The notes beneath the pieces are model-generated. The model did not search any database. It saw only the letters and a program-made list of their open reading frames with translations, and was not told the DNA's origin. 64,000 bases of DNA, from the NCBI RefSeq assembly GCF_003634095.1, contig NZ_RBIR01000005.1:62001-126000 (forward strand), written 5' to 3'. Of the stretch, positions 27,025-35,675 are shown piece after piece. Positions within the stretch are counted from its first letter, which is position 1. Each line of letters opens with the position of its first letter. The translations under genes and the position numbers were made by a program. The DNA is from Arthrobacter oryzae (GTDB taxonomy: Bacteria > Actinomycetota > Actinomycetes > Actinomycetales > Micrococcaceae).

Positions 27025-27966
27025 TCAGGCTCCTGAACGCCCGGTCAGGGCTCGAAGCAGCCGGCTCTTGAACTCCTGCTCCCGGAACAGGTGCTGCCAC
27101 TCAACGCGGACGAAGCGCCAACCCTCATCCATCAGTGCCTTCTCCCGGCGCCGTTCCTCGAAGATCACCTCGGCCGTGGGTCTGTAGTCGAAGTACTTGG
27201 TCCTACCGTCGAACTCGAGGGCGATCTTCTCCTCCTTCCACGCAAAATCCAGCCGGTGGCGTCCGGCGCGGCTTGATACTTCCAACTGCGGCTCAGGAGG
27301 CTTGATCCGGAGCCGCAGGATCAGCTCGCGGGCCAGGGTCTCGCCGGGAGATTCGGAGCGTGGATCGGCTGTGGCGAGGACGCGGCGGAACGTCCGGATC
27401 CCTCGCCGGCCATCCAGCGCATCGGCCATGGCCTGCAGGACGGCAGCATCGGCACCCAGGCGAAGCCCATGGTCTGTGAGGATCAATGCCTGCCTGTAAC
27501 CCAGCAGCATGGCGCAGTCGGCAATTGTCCGTTCCAGGGACGTCGTTCGAAGGCCGTTCACGACGTCGATGTCGTGTTCGGCGAACGGACGCGTGTGGCA
27601 GCGCACATCCTTGCCGTGACGCTCATTGGACGGGTGCACCTTCTGAAGGAGATGGATGGCGTCGTCCACGTCCCACAGATAGAGGCGGCGGAGGCGCGCC
27701 GCGGACGTGTGGCTGTACAGGAAGCTGCCAGTCGACGTCGTCCGCGTTCCGTGGGCGTGGGCGAAAATGAGTTGCCGGCTCCGGGCGTCCGGGGGCTGGG
27801 CATTCCAGAGGCTGGCGCGGATGTAGCAGCCGTGCCGGAGCCGGACAAGGCCGCCCGCGTCCAGCAATGCACGGATGGCGCGCGAACCGTAGCCGAGATC
27901 GAGGAGTTGTTCGGTCCGCCAGAGGTTGCCCGCCGGCGGCAAGGCCAGCAATCGGTTCTGAATCAT
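27025..27966 (-). CDS. AbiEi-like wHTH plus DUF559 (Vsr-like nuclease) domain protein
   Basis: A 313-residue two-part protein. The N-terminal part (TEQLLDLGYGSRAIRALLDAGGLVRLRHGCYI) resembles the winged helix of AbiEi-type antitoxins. The C-terminal part has ESPGETLARELILRL, RHRLDFAWKEEKIALEFDGRTKYFD and FVRVEWQHLF, the pattern of DUF559/Vsr-like PD-(D/E)xK nucleases, with acidic residues E, D and E-x-D in order. No AbiEii toxin gene is adjacent. Such stand-alone proteins are common in Micrococcaceae and their role is unknown; DNA processing or defence are possible. ATG 27966 starts directly before the wHTH. Confidence 0.7.
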   Translation of the reverse strand: MIQNRLLALPPAGNLWRTEQLLDLGYGSRAIRALLDAGGLVRLRHGCYIRASLWNAQPPDARSRQLIFAHAHGTRTTSTGSFLYSHTSAARLRRLYLWDVDDAIHLLQKVHPSNERHGKDVRCHTRPFAEHDIDVVNGLRTTSLERTIADCAMLLGYRQALILTDHGLRLGADAAVLQAMADALDGRRGIRTFRRVLATADPRSESPGETLARELILRLRIKPPEPQLEVSSRAGRHRLDFAWKEEKIALEFDGRTKYFDYRPTAEVIFEERRREKALMDEGWRFVRVEWQHLFREQEFKSRLLRALTGRSGA

Positions 27967-28116
27967 GCCTTCAGCTTCAGTCCCCGGGCAAACGGGCGGC
28001 AGGCCCCAATATCGCTATGTGGAAAACGCCAGGCAGCCGCACCGACCGGCTTGTGGCCAGATCGCCGGATCACGGCGGCCTCGCCGTAAATTGTCGGCGA
28101 GTTCGACGGCGGGAGG

Positions 28117-28169
28117 CCGGGAGGCCCGACCGACGGCGGCAGGCCCGGGAGGCCCGGACCGACGGCGGG
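28117..28169. repeat. Short GC-rich direct repeats
   Basis: Two near-identical copies of GGGAGGCCCG(G)ACCGACGGCGG lie about 28 bp apart in the gap between the AbiEi-like gene and the lacI-type gene, next to another TCGGCGAGTTCGACGG segment. No function is evident. Confidence 0.4.
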
Positions 28170-28182
28170 AGGAACTGCCGGT

Positions 28183-29196
28183 TCAGCCGGAAATGTGGGC
28201 CGTCGTGCCGCGGATGACGAGTAAAGGTTCGATCAGCTGGCGCTTGGGTTCGAGGGTGGGGTCCTGGATCCGCGCCAGCAGCGTGTTGGCCACCTCGACG
28301 CCGACCACGTCGCTGCGGTTATCCACGGACGTCAGATCCAGGTACCGCGACTTGGCCAGCTGGGAGTTGTCGTAGCCGATCACGGAGATGTCTGCCGGGA
28401 CGGAAAGGCCGCGGGTCTTGACGGCGGCAAGGGCGCCCAGCGCCATGGCATCGTTGGCGGCGAAGAGGGCGGTCGTGTCCGGGAAGTGTTCCAGAAGCCA
28501 GCAGGCGGCAACATAGCCGTCCTCCTCCGAGGTCCCCTGGGATTCGCCGGCGATCCGGACCTCGACTCCGGCCTCCACAACCCGGCTGCGGAAGCCTTCC
28601 CTCCGGTGGGCAGCGGCGCCGCCGGAGCCGGATACGTGTCCGATCCGCGTGTGCCCCAACCCCAGCAGGTGCTCCGCCGCCAGCCGGCCCCCGCCGTCGT
28701 CGTCGTTAGTAATGAGATCGGCGCCGGCCGGAACGCCGTCCCGCCAGCCGGCGACGACGGCGGGCACCCAAGTCCCGGCCATCATGGACTCGCTCGGCTC
28801 GGCGGCGATGACGAGGCCTGCCACGTGCATGGACAACAGCCCGTCGGCGGCTTCCGTGATGCGGTTCTCGCCCGGGCGGGAGTCTGCGAGGGTGACCTGG
28901 TAGCCGTGCGGAGAGAGGGCGGATTCCATGCCGCGCAGGAGGTCCACGAACCAGAGGTTCCGGAAGTCGTCAATGACGAGCCCGATGCTTTTCGTCTGGC
29001 TGCTGGCGAGCGTGGTCGCCGCGCGGCTCGGGCGGTAGCCCAGCTCTGCCATGGCCGTCCGGACGGCCTCCCGGCGCTTCTGGCTGACCTTCGACGGGTT
29101 CTGCAGCACGAGTGAGACCAGCGACGGGGAGACGCCGGCGCTCTTGGCGACGTCGTAGATCGTCGGGCGGCGGGATCGAGAGGTGTTCAGCGTCAT
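28183..29196 (-). CDS. LacI family transcriptional regulator
   Basis: A 337-residue repressor. The N-terminal LacI helix-turn-helix is RPTIYDVAKSAGVSPSLVSLVLQNPSKVSQKRREAV, with the hinge helix AATTLASSQTKSIGLV, followed by a periplasmic-binding-like effector domain ending in RQLIEPLLVIRGTTAHISG. It is divergent from the Gfo/Idh plus barrel pair at 29350-31544, and a LacI-type palindrome lies at 29287-29300, so it most likely controls that pair and perhaps itself. The effector is presumably a sugar or sugar acid connected with those enzymes. Confidence 0.92.
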   Translation of the reverse strand: MTLNTSRSRRPTIYDVAKSAGVSPSLVSLVLQNPSKVSQKRREAVRTAMAELGYRPSRAATTLASSQTKSIGLVIDDFRNLWFVDLLRGMESALSPHGYQVTLADSRPGENRITEAADGLLSMHVAGLVIAAEPSESMMAGTWVPAVVAGWRDGVPAGADLITNDDDGGGRLAAEHLLGLGHTRIGHVSGSGGAAAHRREGFRSRVVEAGVEVRIAGESQGTSEEDGYVAACWLLEHFPDTTALFAANDAMALGALAAVKTRGLSVPADISVIGYDNSQLAKSRYLDLTSVDNRSDVVGVEVANTLLARIQDPTLEPKRQLIEPLLVIRGTTAHISG

Positions 29197-29240
29197 ATGC
29201 AGAGCCTTTCATGTCTCATCCGAGGATAACCGCCCAACCA

Positions 29241-29269
29241 TTGACAGGACATATGCACATGGATACGCT
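29241..29269 (+). promoter_or_regulatory. Predicted promoter of the 29350-31544 operon
   Basis: A consensus TTGACA (29241-29246) and TACGCT (29264-29269) are separated by 17 nt. Initiation near 29276 would place the operator at 29287-29300 just downstream of the start site, giving a leader of about 75 nt. Confidence 0.6.
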
Positions 29270-29286
29270 CTTATCAGCGCCAATTT

Positions 29287-29300
29287 TTGTAGCGCTCCAA
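29287..29300. promoter_or_regulatory. Candidate LacI-family operator
   Basis: TTGTAGCGCTCCAA is a 14-bp near-perfect palindrome around the central AGCGCT, with A/T runs on both sides. It has the size and CG centre of LacI-family sites. Located between the divergent lacI-type gene and its presumed targets. Confidence 0.6.
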
Positions 29301-29349
29301 TTTTCTAACGTCGGGCCGTCGGCCTGGCCGAATTTCAAAGGAGAAATCG

Positions 29350-30528
29350 ATGGCTGACAGTCTAGGAGTTGCCGTAATCGGCGCCGGAATGGCAGGAAAG
29401 GCGCACGCGGCCGCATATCGGACGGCGTCCGCGCTGTACAGCCCGGTTCTTCCTCCCATCCGGCTGGTCTCCATCGGCGATGTCAACGCCGAGTTCGGAT
29501 CCCTCGCGGCGAAGCGTTTTGGTTATGAACGCAATGACACGTCGTGGCGGGCGATCGCCGAGGCCGACGACATCGACGTCGTGAGCGTTGTGATCGCGAA
29601 CTCCCTGCACCGCGAAGTGGTGGAAGGCCTGCTGGCCGCCGGCAAGCACGTCCTGTGCGAAAAGCCGCTGAGCGACTCCATCGAGGATGCCCGCGCCATG
29701 GCAGAGGCCGCCCGTAACGCCAGTTCGATTGCCCGGATCGGGTTCACCTTCCGCCGCACGCCGGGCATCGCCTACATCCGCGACCTCATCCGCTCCGGTG
29801 TCCTGGGCAAGGTCCTGCACTTCAGCGGCCGCTACTGGACCGACTACGGTTTCAGCCCCTCGGCCCCCATGAGTTGGCGCTACAAGGGCGGCCCCGGTTC
29901 CGGTGCGCTGGCCGACGTCGGAAGCCACCTCACGTACGTCGCCGAGTTCCTCTGCGGCGACATCAAGTCCATCAGCGGAGGACGCCTCAGCACAGTGATC
30001 GACAAGCGCCCGCTGCCGCTGGGCGCCGTCATGGGCCACGACCACGCCGCGGTCAGCGACACGTTCGAGCCCGTCGAAAACGATGACTACGCGGTGTTCT
30101 CCGCCGAGTTCGGGAACGGCGCCGGAGGCTTCGAGGTCTCCCGCGTCGCGGCCGGGCACGCCAACAGCCTGATCTTTGAGGTCTTTTGTGAGAACGGCGC
30201 CGCCCGGTTCGACCAGCGCCGCCCGGCCGAAATCGAACTGTTCCTCAACGACGGGCCGGCCAACGAAAACGGCTACCGCCAGGTCATCCTCGGTCCAGGA
30301 CACCCCTACATCGCCGGTGGCCTGGCCATGGACGCGCCCAGCGTTGGCTTTGGCCAGAACGACGCCTTCGGCTATCAGGCCCGGGCCTTCCTGGAGGAAG
30401 TCGCCGGTCTCAGCGAGGCGGAGTCCCTGCCGCGCTGCGCCACCTTCGACGAGGGCGTGCGCAACATGGAACTGCTCGGTGCCGTCACGGAATCCGCGCT
30501 CAACAACGGAAAGAAAATCACGCTATGA
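29350..30528 (+). CDS. Gfo/Idh/MocA family oxidoreductase
   Basis: A 392-residue dehydrogenase. The Rossmann motif is VAVIGAGMAGKAHAAAYR at residues 7-24; HVLCEKPLSDSIEDA carries the EKP signature near residue 101; GFTFRRTPGIAYIRDLI follows; and GSGALADVGSHLTYVAEF has the D...H catalytic pair. The start ATG 29350 has AAAGGAG 6 nt upstream. It resembles the 5335-6528 protein in layout and may oxidise a sugar or cyclitol. It overlaps the next gene by ATGA and is under the LacI-type promoter described at 29241. Confidence 0.87.
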   Translation: MADSLGVAVIGAGMAGKAHAAAYRTASALYSPVLPPIRLVSIGDVNAEFGSLAAKRFGYERNDTSWRAIAEADDIDVVSVVIANSLHREVVEGLLAAGKHVLCEKPLSDSIEDARAMAEAARNASSIARIGFTFRRTPGIAYIRDLIRSGVLGKVLHFSGRYWTDYGFSPSAPMSWRYKGGPGSGALADVGSHLTYVAEFLCGDIKSISGGRLSTVIDKRPLPLGAVMGHDHAAVSDTFEPVENDDYAVFSAEFGNGAGGFEVSRVAAGHANSLIFEVFCENGAARFDQRRPAEIELFLNDGPANENGYRQVILGPGHPYIAGGLAMDAPSVGFGQNDAFGYQARAFLEEVAGLSEAESLPRCATFDEGVRNMELLGAVTESALNNGKKITL

Positions 30529-31544
30529 AACTCGGTGTCTACAACGCAATCCTGCACGACCGCCCGCTTCCGGAGGCCCTGAAGGTCATCGCGGACCTCG
30601 GGCTGACCGGAATCGAAATCAACACCGGCGGATTCCTGCCGGCCGTCCACGTCCCCACCATGGACCAGATCCTGGAGAGCGACGCGGCCCGGGACGACTA
30701 CCTCGCCATCTTCGAGGGTACGGGCGTCTCGATTGCCGGCCTGAACTGCAACAGCAACCCGCTGCACCCCAAGCGTGAAATCGGCGAAAAGCACGCCGAG
30801 GACATCCGCCGCTCCATCCGGCTGGCGCACCGGCTGGGCCAGGACCGGGTGGTCACCATGTCCGGCCTGCCCGGCGGGGAGCCCGGCGCCACGACGGTGA
30901 ACTGGGTCGTCAACGCCTGGAACTCGGCGGCCCTGGACGTACTGGACTACCAGTGGGGCATCGCGGCGGCCTTCTGGAAGGAAACCGACCGCCTCGCCGC
31001 GGACCACGGCGTGAAGGTGGCCCTGGAACTGCACCCGCAGAACATCGTGTTCAACACCGCCGATGTCCGCAAGCTCATCGAGCTGACCGGCGCGACCCAT
31101 GTCGGCGTCGAACTGGACGCCTCCCACCTGTTCTGGCAGCAGATGGATCCGGTCGCCGTGGTACGCGAACTCGGCCCGCTGGTCTTCCAGGCAGCGGCGA
31201 AGGACGTCCGCGTCAACAAGGAGAACGCCGCGCTCTACGGAGTCCTCGACAACAGCTTCCGCCGGCTCTCCCCGGAGGAAAACCGCACCAACCTCGGCGG
31301 CGACGAGTGGGCCAACGAATGGCCCAAGGACTCCGCGTGGGACTTCGTGGCCCTGGGCCGCGGTCACGACACCGCTTATTGGACCGAGTTCCTGCGCGCG
31401 CTGTATGAGGTGGACCCCAACATGCTCGTCAACATCGAGCACGAGGACATCTCCCTGGGACGGATCGAGGGCCTGCAGGTGGCGGCCAAGGTCCTGCGCG
31501 ACGCCGACGCGGCGCTCTCGGCGTCGCTGCACCTCACGAACTGA
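30525..31544 (+). CDS. Sugar phosphate isomerase/epimerase-type TIM barrel
   Basis: A 339-residue AP_endonuc_2 barrel. Visible: KVIADLGLTGIEINTGGFLP, VTMSGLPGGEPGATTVNWVV, VALELHPQNIVFN (E, H), VGVELDASHLFWQQMDP (D, H), FQAAAKDVRVN and LVNIEHEDISLGRIEG (E, H) near the C terminus. Length and motifs are close to the 331-residue barrel of the keto-sugar operon, with SHLFWQ here against SHFMWQ there. ATGA overlap with the upstream dehydrogenase gene suggests that the two enzymes act in sequence. Confidence 0.83.
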   Translation: MKLGVYNAILHDRPLPEALKVIADLGLTGIEINTGGFLPAVHVPTMDQILESDAARDDYLAIFEGTGVSIAGLNCNSNPLHPKREIGEKHAEDIRRSIRLAHRLGQDRVVTMSGLPGGEPGATTVNWVVNAWNSAALDVLDYQWGIAAAFWKETDRLAADHGVKVALELHPQNIVFNTADVRKLIELTGATHVGVELDASHLFWQQMDPVAVVRELGPLVFQAAAKDVRVNKENAALYGVLDNSFRRLSPEENRTNLGGDEWANEWPKDSAWDFVALGRGHDTAYWTEFLRALYEVDPNMLVNIEHEDISLGRIEGLQVAAKVLRDADAALSASLHLTN

Positions 31545-31569
31545 CGGCCGGGGAAGCCACGAGGTCTCA

Positions 31570-31637
31570 CGAGGTCGCCGGACTGCTGCGAGATCGCCGA
31601 ACCCTTCCGGCGATCTGGCACGGTTCCGGCGACCTCG
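31570..31637. repeat. Nested palindromic repeat (GAGGTCGCCGGA type)
   Basis: Outer 13-bp arms (31570-31582 and 31625-31637) are perfect reverse complements, and an inner AGATCGCCG/CGGCGATCT pair lies between them, so the DNA can fold as a stacked stem. A further TTCCGGCGAGG copy follows near 31666. It is located between convergent genes, like the related cluster at 23961. Confidence 0.65.
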
Positions 31638-31726
31638 ACGGCGGGGGAGGTGCCGGCCCTGCAGGCTTCCGGCGAGGTGGACGGCGAGGCCGGGCCGGGC
31701 GGCGCCTGCCACGGCGCCGGGGCGGC

Positions 31727-33034
31727 CTAGGAGTAGTACTTCCCCAGGGTTTCGGCCTTGAACTCGAAGAAGTTGCCGGCCTCGATGGCGAGCCGGGCGT
31801 CGTCGACCATTTTCACCACGAAGCGCTCGTTGTGGATCGAGATCAGCGTGGCCGAGACCATCTCCTTGGCCTTGAACAGGTGGTGGATGTAGGCCCGCGA
31901 GTAGTTCAGGCAGGCGTAGCAGTCGCAGTCCTCCTGGAGCGGGCCGAAGTCGCGCTTGTACTTGGCGCCGGAGAGGTTGTACCGGCCGGTGGGGTGGTAG
32001 AACGCCGAGTTGCGGGCCACCCGGGTGGGGGAGACGCAGTCGAACGTGTCCGCACCGTTCTCGATTGCGGTGAAGATGTCGTCCGGTTCGGAGATGCCCA
32101 GCAGGTGCCGCGGCTTGTTCTCCGGCAGCTCCTCGTTGCACCAGCGCACGATCGTGCCGAGGTTCTCCTTCTCCAGCGCGCCGCCGATGCCGAAGCCGTC
32201 AAAGTTCATCGCGCCGAGGTCTCGGCAGGCCTTGCGCCGCAGGTCCTCGTACTGGGCGCCCTGGATAACCCCGAACAGGGCCTGGTAGGGCTTGCCGGCG
32301 CGCTGGTCCGTGAGCCGGAAGTGCTCGGTGATGCACCGCTCGGCCCAGCGCCGGGTCCGCTCCAGGGACTCCTCCTGGTAGCCGCGGGAGTTCTGCAGCG
32401 TGGTGAGCTCGTCGAAGGCGAACATGATGTCCGCGCCGATCTGGTGCTGGACGTTCATGGAGATCTCGGGGCTGAAACGGTGCCGGTCGCCGTTGAGGTG
32501 GCTCTTGAACCAGACGCCTTCCTCGTCGACGTGGGCCAGGCGTTCCTTGCCGGGGGCGACGGCGTCGTCGGGTCCCGAATGGTCCACCGATTTCATGTCG
32601 ATGACCTTCTTGAACCCCGATCCCAGGCTCATCACCTGGAAGCCGCCGGAGTCTGTGAAGGTGGGCCCCCGCCAGTTCATGAAGGCGCCCAGCCCGCCGG
32701 CTTCATCCAAAATGTCAGCGCCCGGTTGCAGGTACAGGTGGTAGGCGTTGGCCAGCACCGCCTGTGCGCCGAGCTCGGCGATGGATTCCGGGAGCACTGA
32801 TTTGACCGTGGCCTTCGTGCCGACGGCGATGAATGCCGGGGTCTGGATCTCGCCGTGCGGGGTGGCGATGGTGCCGGTCCGGCCCAGGAACTCGCCGCCG
32901 TTTTCGGCTACCTGCGCGGACGACGGCGGGCACGCCTCGCTCAGGCGTTTGCCCACGCGGAAGGAGAACTCTGATTGTCGGGCGGGCGCGGCAGGCGCGG
33001 CGGGCGAAGGATTGGGGTCAGGATTGGCTGGCAC
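31727..33034 (-). CDS. tgt: tRNA-guanine transglycosylase
   Basis: A 435-residue enzyme that exchanges guanine at tRNA wobble position 34 for a queuine precursor. Family motifs: VLANAYHLYLQPG, FTDSGGFQVMSLG with the substrate-binding aspartate, LFGVIQGAQYEDLR, FDGFGIGGALEKE, FDCVSPTRVARNSAFY with the catalytic aspartate, and the zinc site CDCYACLNYSRAYIHHL (C-x-C-x2-C, H). It starts with GTG 33034; the first 25 residues are Ala/Pro-rich and poorly conserved. It is longer than the roughly 375-residue E. coli enzyme because of the N-terminal extension and a loop after VIDMKSVDHSGPDDA. No other queuosine genes are in the window, so the cell may salvage queuine or make precursor elsewhere. Confidence 0.93.
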   Translation of the reverse strand: MPANPDPNPSPAAPAAPARQSEFSFRVGKRLSEACPPSSAQVAENGGEFLGRTGTIATPHGEIQTPAFIAVGTKATVKSVLPESIAELGAQAVLANAYHLYLQPGADILDEAGGLGAFMNWRGPTFTDSGGFQVMSLGSGFKKVIDMKSVDHSGPDDAVAPGKERLAHVDEEGVWFKSHLNGDRHRFSPEISMNVQHQIGADIMFAFDELTTLQNSRGYQEESLERTRRWAERCITEHFRLTDQRAGKPYQALFGVIQGAQYEDLRRKACRDLGAMNFDGFGIGGALEKENLGTIVRWCNEELPENKPRHLLGISEPDDIFTAIENGADTFDCVSPTRVARNSAFYHPTGRYNLSGAKYKRDFGPLQEDCDCYACLNYSRAYIHHLFKAKEMVSATLISIHNERFVVKMVDDARLAIEAGNFFEFKAETLGKYYS

Positions 33035-33067
33035 GGTTCAAGTGTGCCAGCTAACGCAGCCGTTGCC

Positions 33068-33793
33068 TTAGTGGACGGGATCCGATGTGGGGTAGTTCTC
33101 AGCCCGCCAGGTGTCCCAGTATTTGCGGATTGCCTCCAGCTGATGGGCACCGAGGTCGTAGGTGGAGACGATCGCCAGGGATCCGCCGTCGGGCCGGAGA
33201 TCGGCGATGGCGGGCTGGTCCGCCACGATCAGCAGGCCCTCCCCGTGTTCGGCGTAGTTGTGGACCGTCAGGCCCACCTGGTGGTTACTGCGGAACCACA
33301 CTTTGCCGGAGATTTCCTCGCCGGTGGGAAGCGTGAGCGAATACGGGTCCCCCGGCGCGGGGACATCGCTGAGCCCGAGTTTGTCTATCGCGGAACCGCC
33401 AGTGCCCGGCACGGAGAAAAAGAACGTCCGGCGCTTGCCGTGCGGATGCCGTTCCAGGGCGAAGCGCAGCTGGTGGAGGAAGGTCAGCCAGCCCTGGGTG
33501 ATGTCCTCGTCCCACGCGGCCCACTCGGAATTGTGGTCGACCGCCGCCCGGGTGACGCTGACCTCCGTGCCCCCGGGGACAGGTTTCAAGGTGAAGACGT
33601 CGCCGCCGTCGACCACCAGGGAAGTATGGTCCGCGCCTTCGACCACGTTCGGCCCGAAGTAGATTTCGTTGATTTCGGCCTCTTGGTCATCGGCGTTCCA
33701 GCCGTGCCATTGGGCGATCCTGGCGGGTTCGCGCAGCATGGTCCAAACTTGCTGCGCGTCGGAATTGATCACAACGCTCAGATTGTTCGTCAT
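33068..33793 (-). CDS. SRPBCC (AHSA1/START-like) domain protein
   Basis: A 241-residue protein with an N-terminal Bet v 1-like fold: VVINSDAQQVWTMLREPARIAQWHGW at the start, a variable middle with GGDVFTLKPVPGGTEVSVTRA, and the C-terminal helix ITQGWLTFLHQLRFALERHPHG near residues 98-119. About 120 extra residues follow (VPGTGGSAIDKLGL...HNYAEHGEGLLIVADQPA), which may be a second related domain. SRPBCC proteins bind hydrophobic ligands; no enzyme activity can be assigned. It is 33 bp upstream of tgt on the same strand. Confidence 0.75.
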   Translation of the reverse strand: MTNNLSVVINSDAQQVWTMLREPARIAQWHGWNADDQEAEINEIYFGPNVVEGADHTSLVVDGGDVFTLKPVPGGTEVSVTRAAVDHNSEWAAWDEDITQGWLTFLHQLRFALERHPHGKRRTFFFSVPGTGGSAIDKLGLSDVPAPGDPYSLTLPTGEEISGKVWFRSNHQVGLTVHNYAEHGEGLLIVADQPAIADLRPDGGSLAIVSTYDLGAHQLEAIRKYWDTWRAENYPTSDPVH

Positions 33794-33875
33794 GGGGTGA
33801 ATCTACAACGCCCGGCTCCGAACGGGTAGGGCCGAACGGAAGCCCTGAGCAGCCCCGAGCAGCCCCGCCGCGGCC

Positions 33876-35015
33876 TCAGGCGCGGACGGATTCGAGTTCG
33901 TTGCCGATCCGTCGTTCCAGCTCGGCGGCGCCGATGGTCTCCGAGCCGCCGTGAGCCCGGAGCAACAACAGCGCCTCGAGGCGCAGCCGGCGCCACTCGC
34001 GTTCCGCGTCCGCGTTCGCGTTGTCGATCGAGCGGAAGATTTCCTTGTCGTACAGGTTGGGCTCGTTGAGCGAGCGCTGACGCACCTTGGCGTTGATCCT
34101 GGCCTTGAACGGGTCCGCTTCCATGGCCTCCGGCGCGCGGAGGAATTTCTCGTAGATCCCGGCGCGCTCGTCCTGGCCAAGCTGGCGGCAAATGTAGCTG
34201 GAGAGCGCCAGTGAGGCCTCCACCGAGGCCCAGCGGCCAGGGTTGCCGTCGAACGGCAGGACGTTGAGCAGGTCGGCGACCGCCAGGGCGTTGTCGGCGT
34301 CCTTGAGGTTAATGAACAGGTCATGGGCGAGGTCGCTGAGATCCTTCAGGCAGCTCCCGGACTTGGTGTTGATGCCCTTAGCCAGCCGTTCACCGAGCAG
34401 GAGCACTCCTGCCGCACCAGGATGGGCCGCCGCCGCGGCCTCCACGACCGACTCGGGCGTGCCGTCGTAGGCGGGGATGAGGGCCAGATCCGCGTCGCTG
34501 GGGCCGCTCACCAAGGGCGGCGCCACAGGCTGGGGAGGAACGACGACGCCGGTCGCGGCAATGTCGGGCGTTTGGCCCGGTTCCGCGGACGGACCGGACG
34601 ACGGCGGCACGGGCGACGGAGGCGCGGCCGCGGAAGCGCCGGCGGCGGAATCGTCTGAGGAAGCACCGCTGCCAGCACCGGCGGTGGAATCGCCGTCGAA
34701 CGATCCGGGGGCGCGTTGTCCCGCGGAAGCTGCGTCAGCCGTGCCGGCGGACCGGAGCTCTGCAGCATCCGGGGTGTCCGCGCGGGGCCCGGCGTCTGCG
34801 GCGATCCGGACCGTCGATCCGGCCGCGATCCGCAGCACACCCCCGCCGCTGAGGGTTGCCAGGACCATAGCCGGCGTGCCGAAATCGTCGGCTTCGAGCT
34901 CCACCCGGTGCACCTCGGCGGAGCGGTTTCCGTCGGGCAGGATCAGGTGGTCGCCGGCCCGTAGGGATCCAGCCTGCTGTTCACTGTAGTTGCGGGAGGC
35001 TGGGGGGTGGGTCAT
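33876..35015 (-). CDS. Unknown protein with long Ala/Ser/Pro linker
   Basis: A 379-residue protein in three parts. Residues 1-75 form a small beta-rich domain (LRAGDHLILPDGNRSAEVHRVELEADDF...MVLATLSGGGVLRIAAGSTVRIA). Residues about 76-175 are a low-complexity linker of Ala, Ser, Pro and Gly. The C-terminal 200 residues are helical (LLLGERLAKGINTKSG, DLAHDLFINLKDADNALAVADLLNVLPFDGN, EASLALSSYICRQLG). No signal peptide, membrane segment or catalytic motif is evident. The helical domain resembles TPR-like repeats but I cannot identify it. It is possibly a Micrococcaceae-restricted family. Confidence 0.6.
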   Translation of the reverse strand: MTHPPASRNYSEQQAGSLRAGDHLILPDGNRSAEVHRVELEADDFGTPAMVLATLSGGGVLRIAAGSTVRIAADAGPRADTPDAAELRSAGTADAASAGQRAPGSFDGDSTAGAGSGASSDDSAAGASAAAPPSPVPPSSGPSAEPGQTPDIAATGVVVPPQPVAPPLVSGPSDADLALIPAYDGTPESVVEAAAAAHPGAAGVLLLGERLAKGINTKSGSCLKDLSDLAHDLFINLKDADNALAVADLLNVLPFDGNPGRWASVEASLALSSYICRQLGQDERAGIYEKFLRAPEAMEADPFKARINAKVRQRSLNEPNLYDKEIFRSIDNANADAEREWRRLRLEALLLLRAHGGSETIGAAELERRIGNELESVRA

Positions 35016-35135
35016 CGGGAGTCCTTAAAGTTCTCTTGCGGTCCGCCCTACAGTCTACAAAATTGGGTGCGCCAAGTTGGGGACGCAGCGGACGCCCCGA
35101 GCGTCCCGGGGCCACGCCGGACCCCAGTGGGTGGG

Positions 35136-35675
35136 CTAGTTGCCGACTCCTGCGAAGGCCAGAGCCTGCCGGATCAGGGCACCGCGGCCGCCGCTGAATT
35201 CCAGCTGCGCGTCCGTGCTCATGACCTCCTGCGGGGTCATCCAGGTCAGCTCCAGGGCGTCCTGCCGCGGGGAGCATTCGCCGGTCACGGGGATGATGTA
35301 GGCCAGGGCGACGGCGTGCTGGCGGTCGTCGGTGAATCCGGTATGGGATGGGGACGGAAAGTACTCGGCCACGGTGAACGGCACGGGACTGACCGGCAGC
35401 TGCGGGAACGCGAGCGGGCCCAGATCCTTCTCAATGTGGCGGAGCAGCGCGGCACGGATGGTTTCGCGGTACAGGACCCGGCCCGACACCAGGGAACGGA
35501 CCATGGTGCCGTCCTCGTCGGCCTGCAGCAGGGTGCCGACTTCGTTCACGAACCCCAGGGGGTCCAGCCGGACCGGAACGGCCTCGACGTAGACCATCGG
35601 CAGCCTTCCGCGCGCTTCGAACAAGTCGTCGTCGGAGAGCCAGCCAGGATTCGGGTCAGGGGTGCGCACATTCAT
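35136..35675 (-). CDS. Nudix-like (DUF4916) family protein
   Basis: A 179-residue protein. After WLSDDDLFEARGRLPMVYVEAVPVRLDPLG it carries LVSGRVLYRETIRAALLRHIEKDLGPLA, which sits where the Nudix box (GGx5EAx7REUxEExGU) would be but lacks most of the catalytic glutamates. This is the DUF4916 type of actinobacterial Nudix-fold proteins. It is therefore either a divergent hydrolase or a ligand-binding protein. It stands alone between the linker protein and the VOC gene, all on the minus strand with gaps of about 100 bp. Confidence 0.7.
   Translation of the reverse strand: MNVRTPDPNPGWLSDDDLFEARGRLPMVYVEAVPVRLDPLGFVNEVGTLLQADEDGTMVRSLVSGRVLYRETIRAALLRHIEKDLGPLAFPQLPVSPVPFTVAEYFPSPSHTGFTDDRQHAVALAYIIPVTGECSPRQDALELTWMTPQEVMSTDAQLEFSGGRGALIRQALAFAGVGN

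Noticed and set aside
35136..35675. Calling this an active Nudix hydrolase
   Set aside because: The Nudix box is present only in outline and lacks most catalytic glutamates, so only a Nudix-like fold is claimed.
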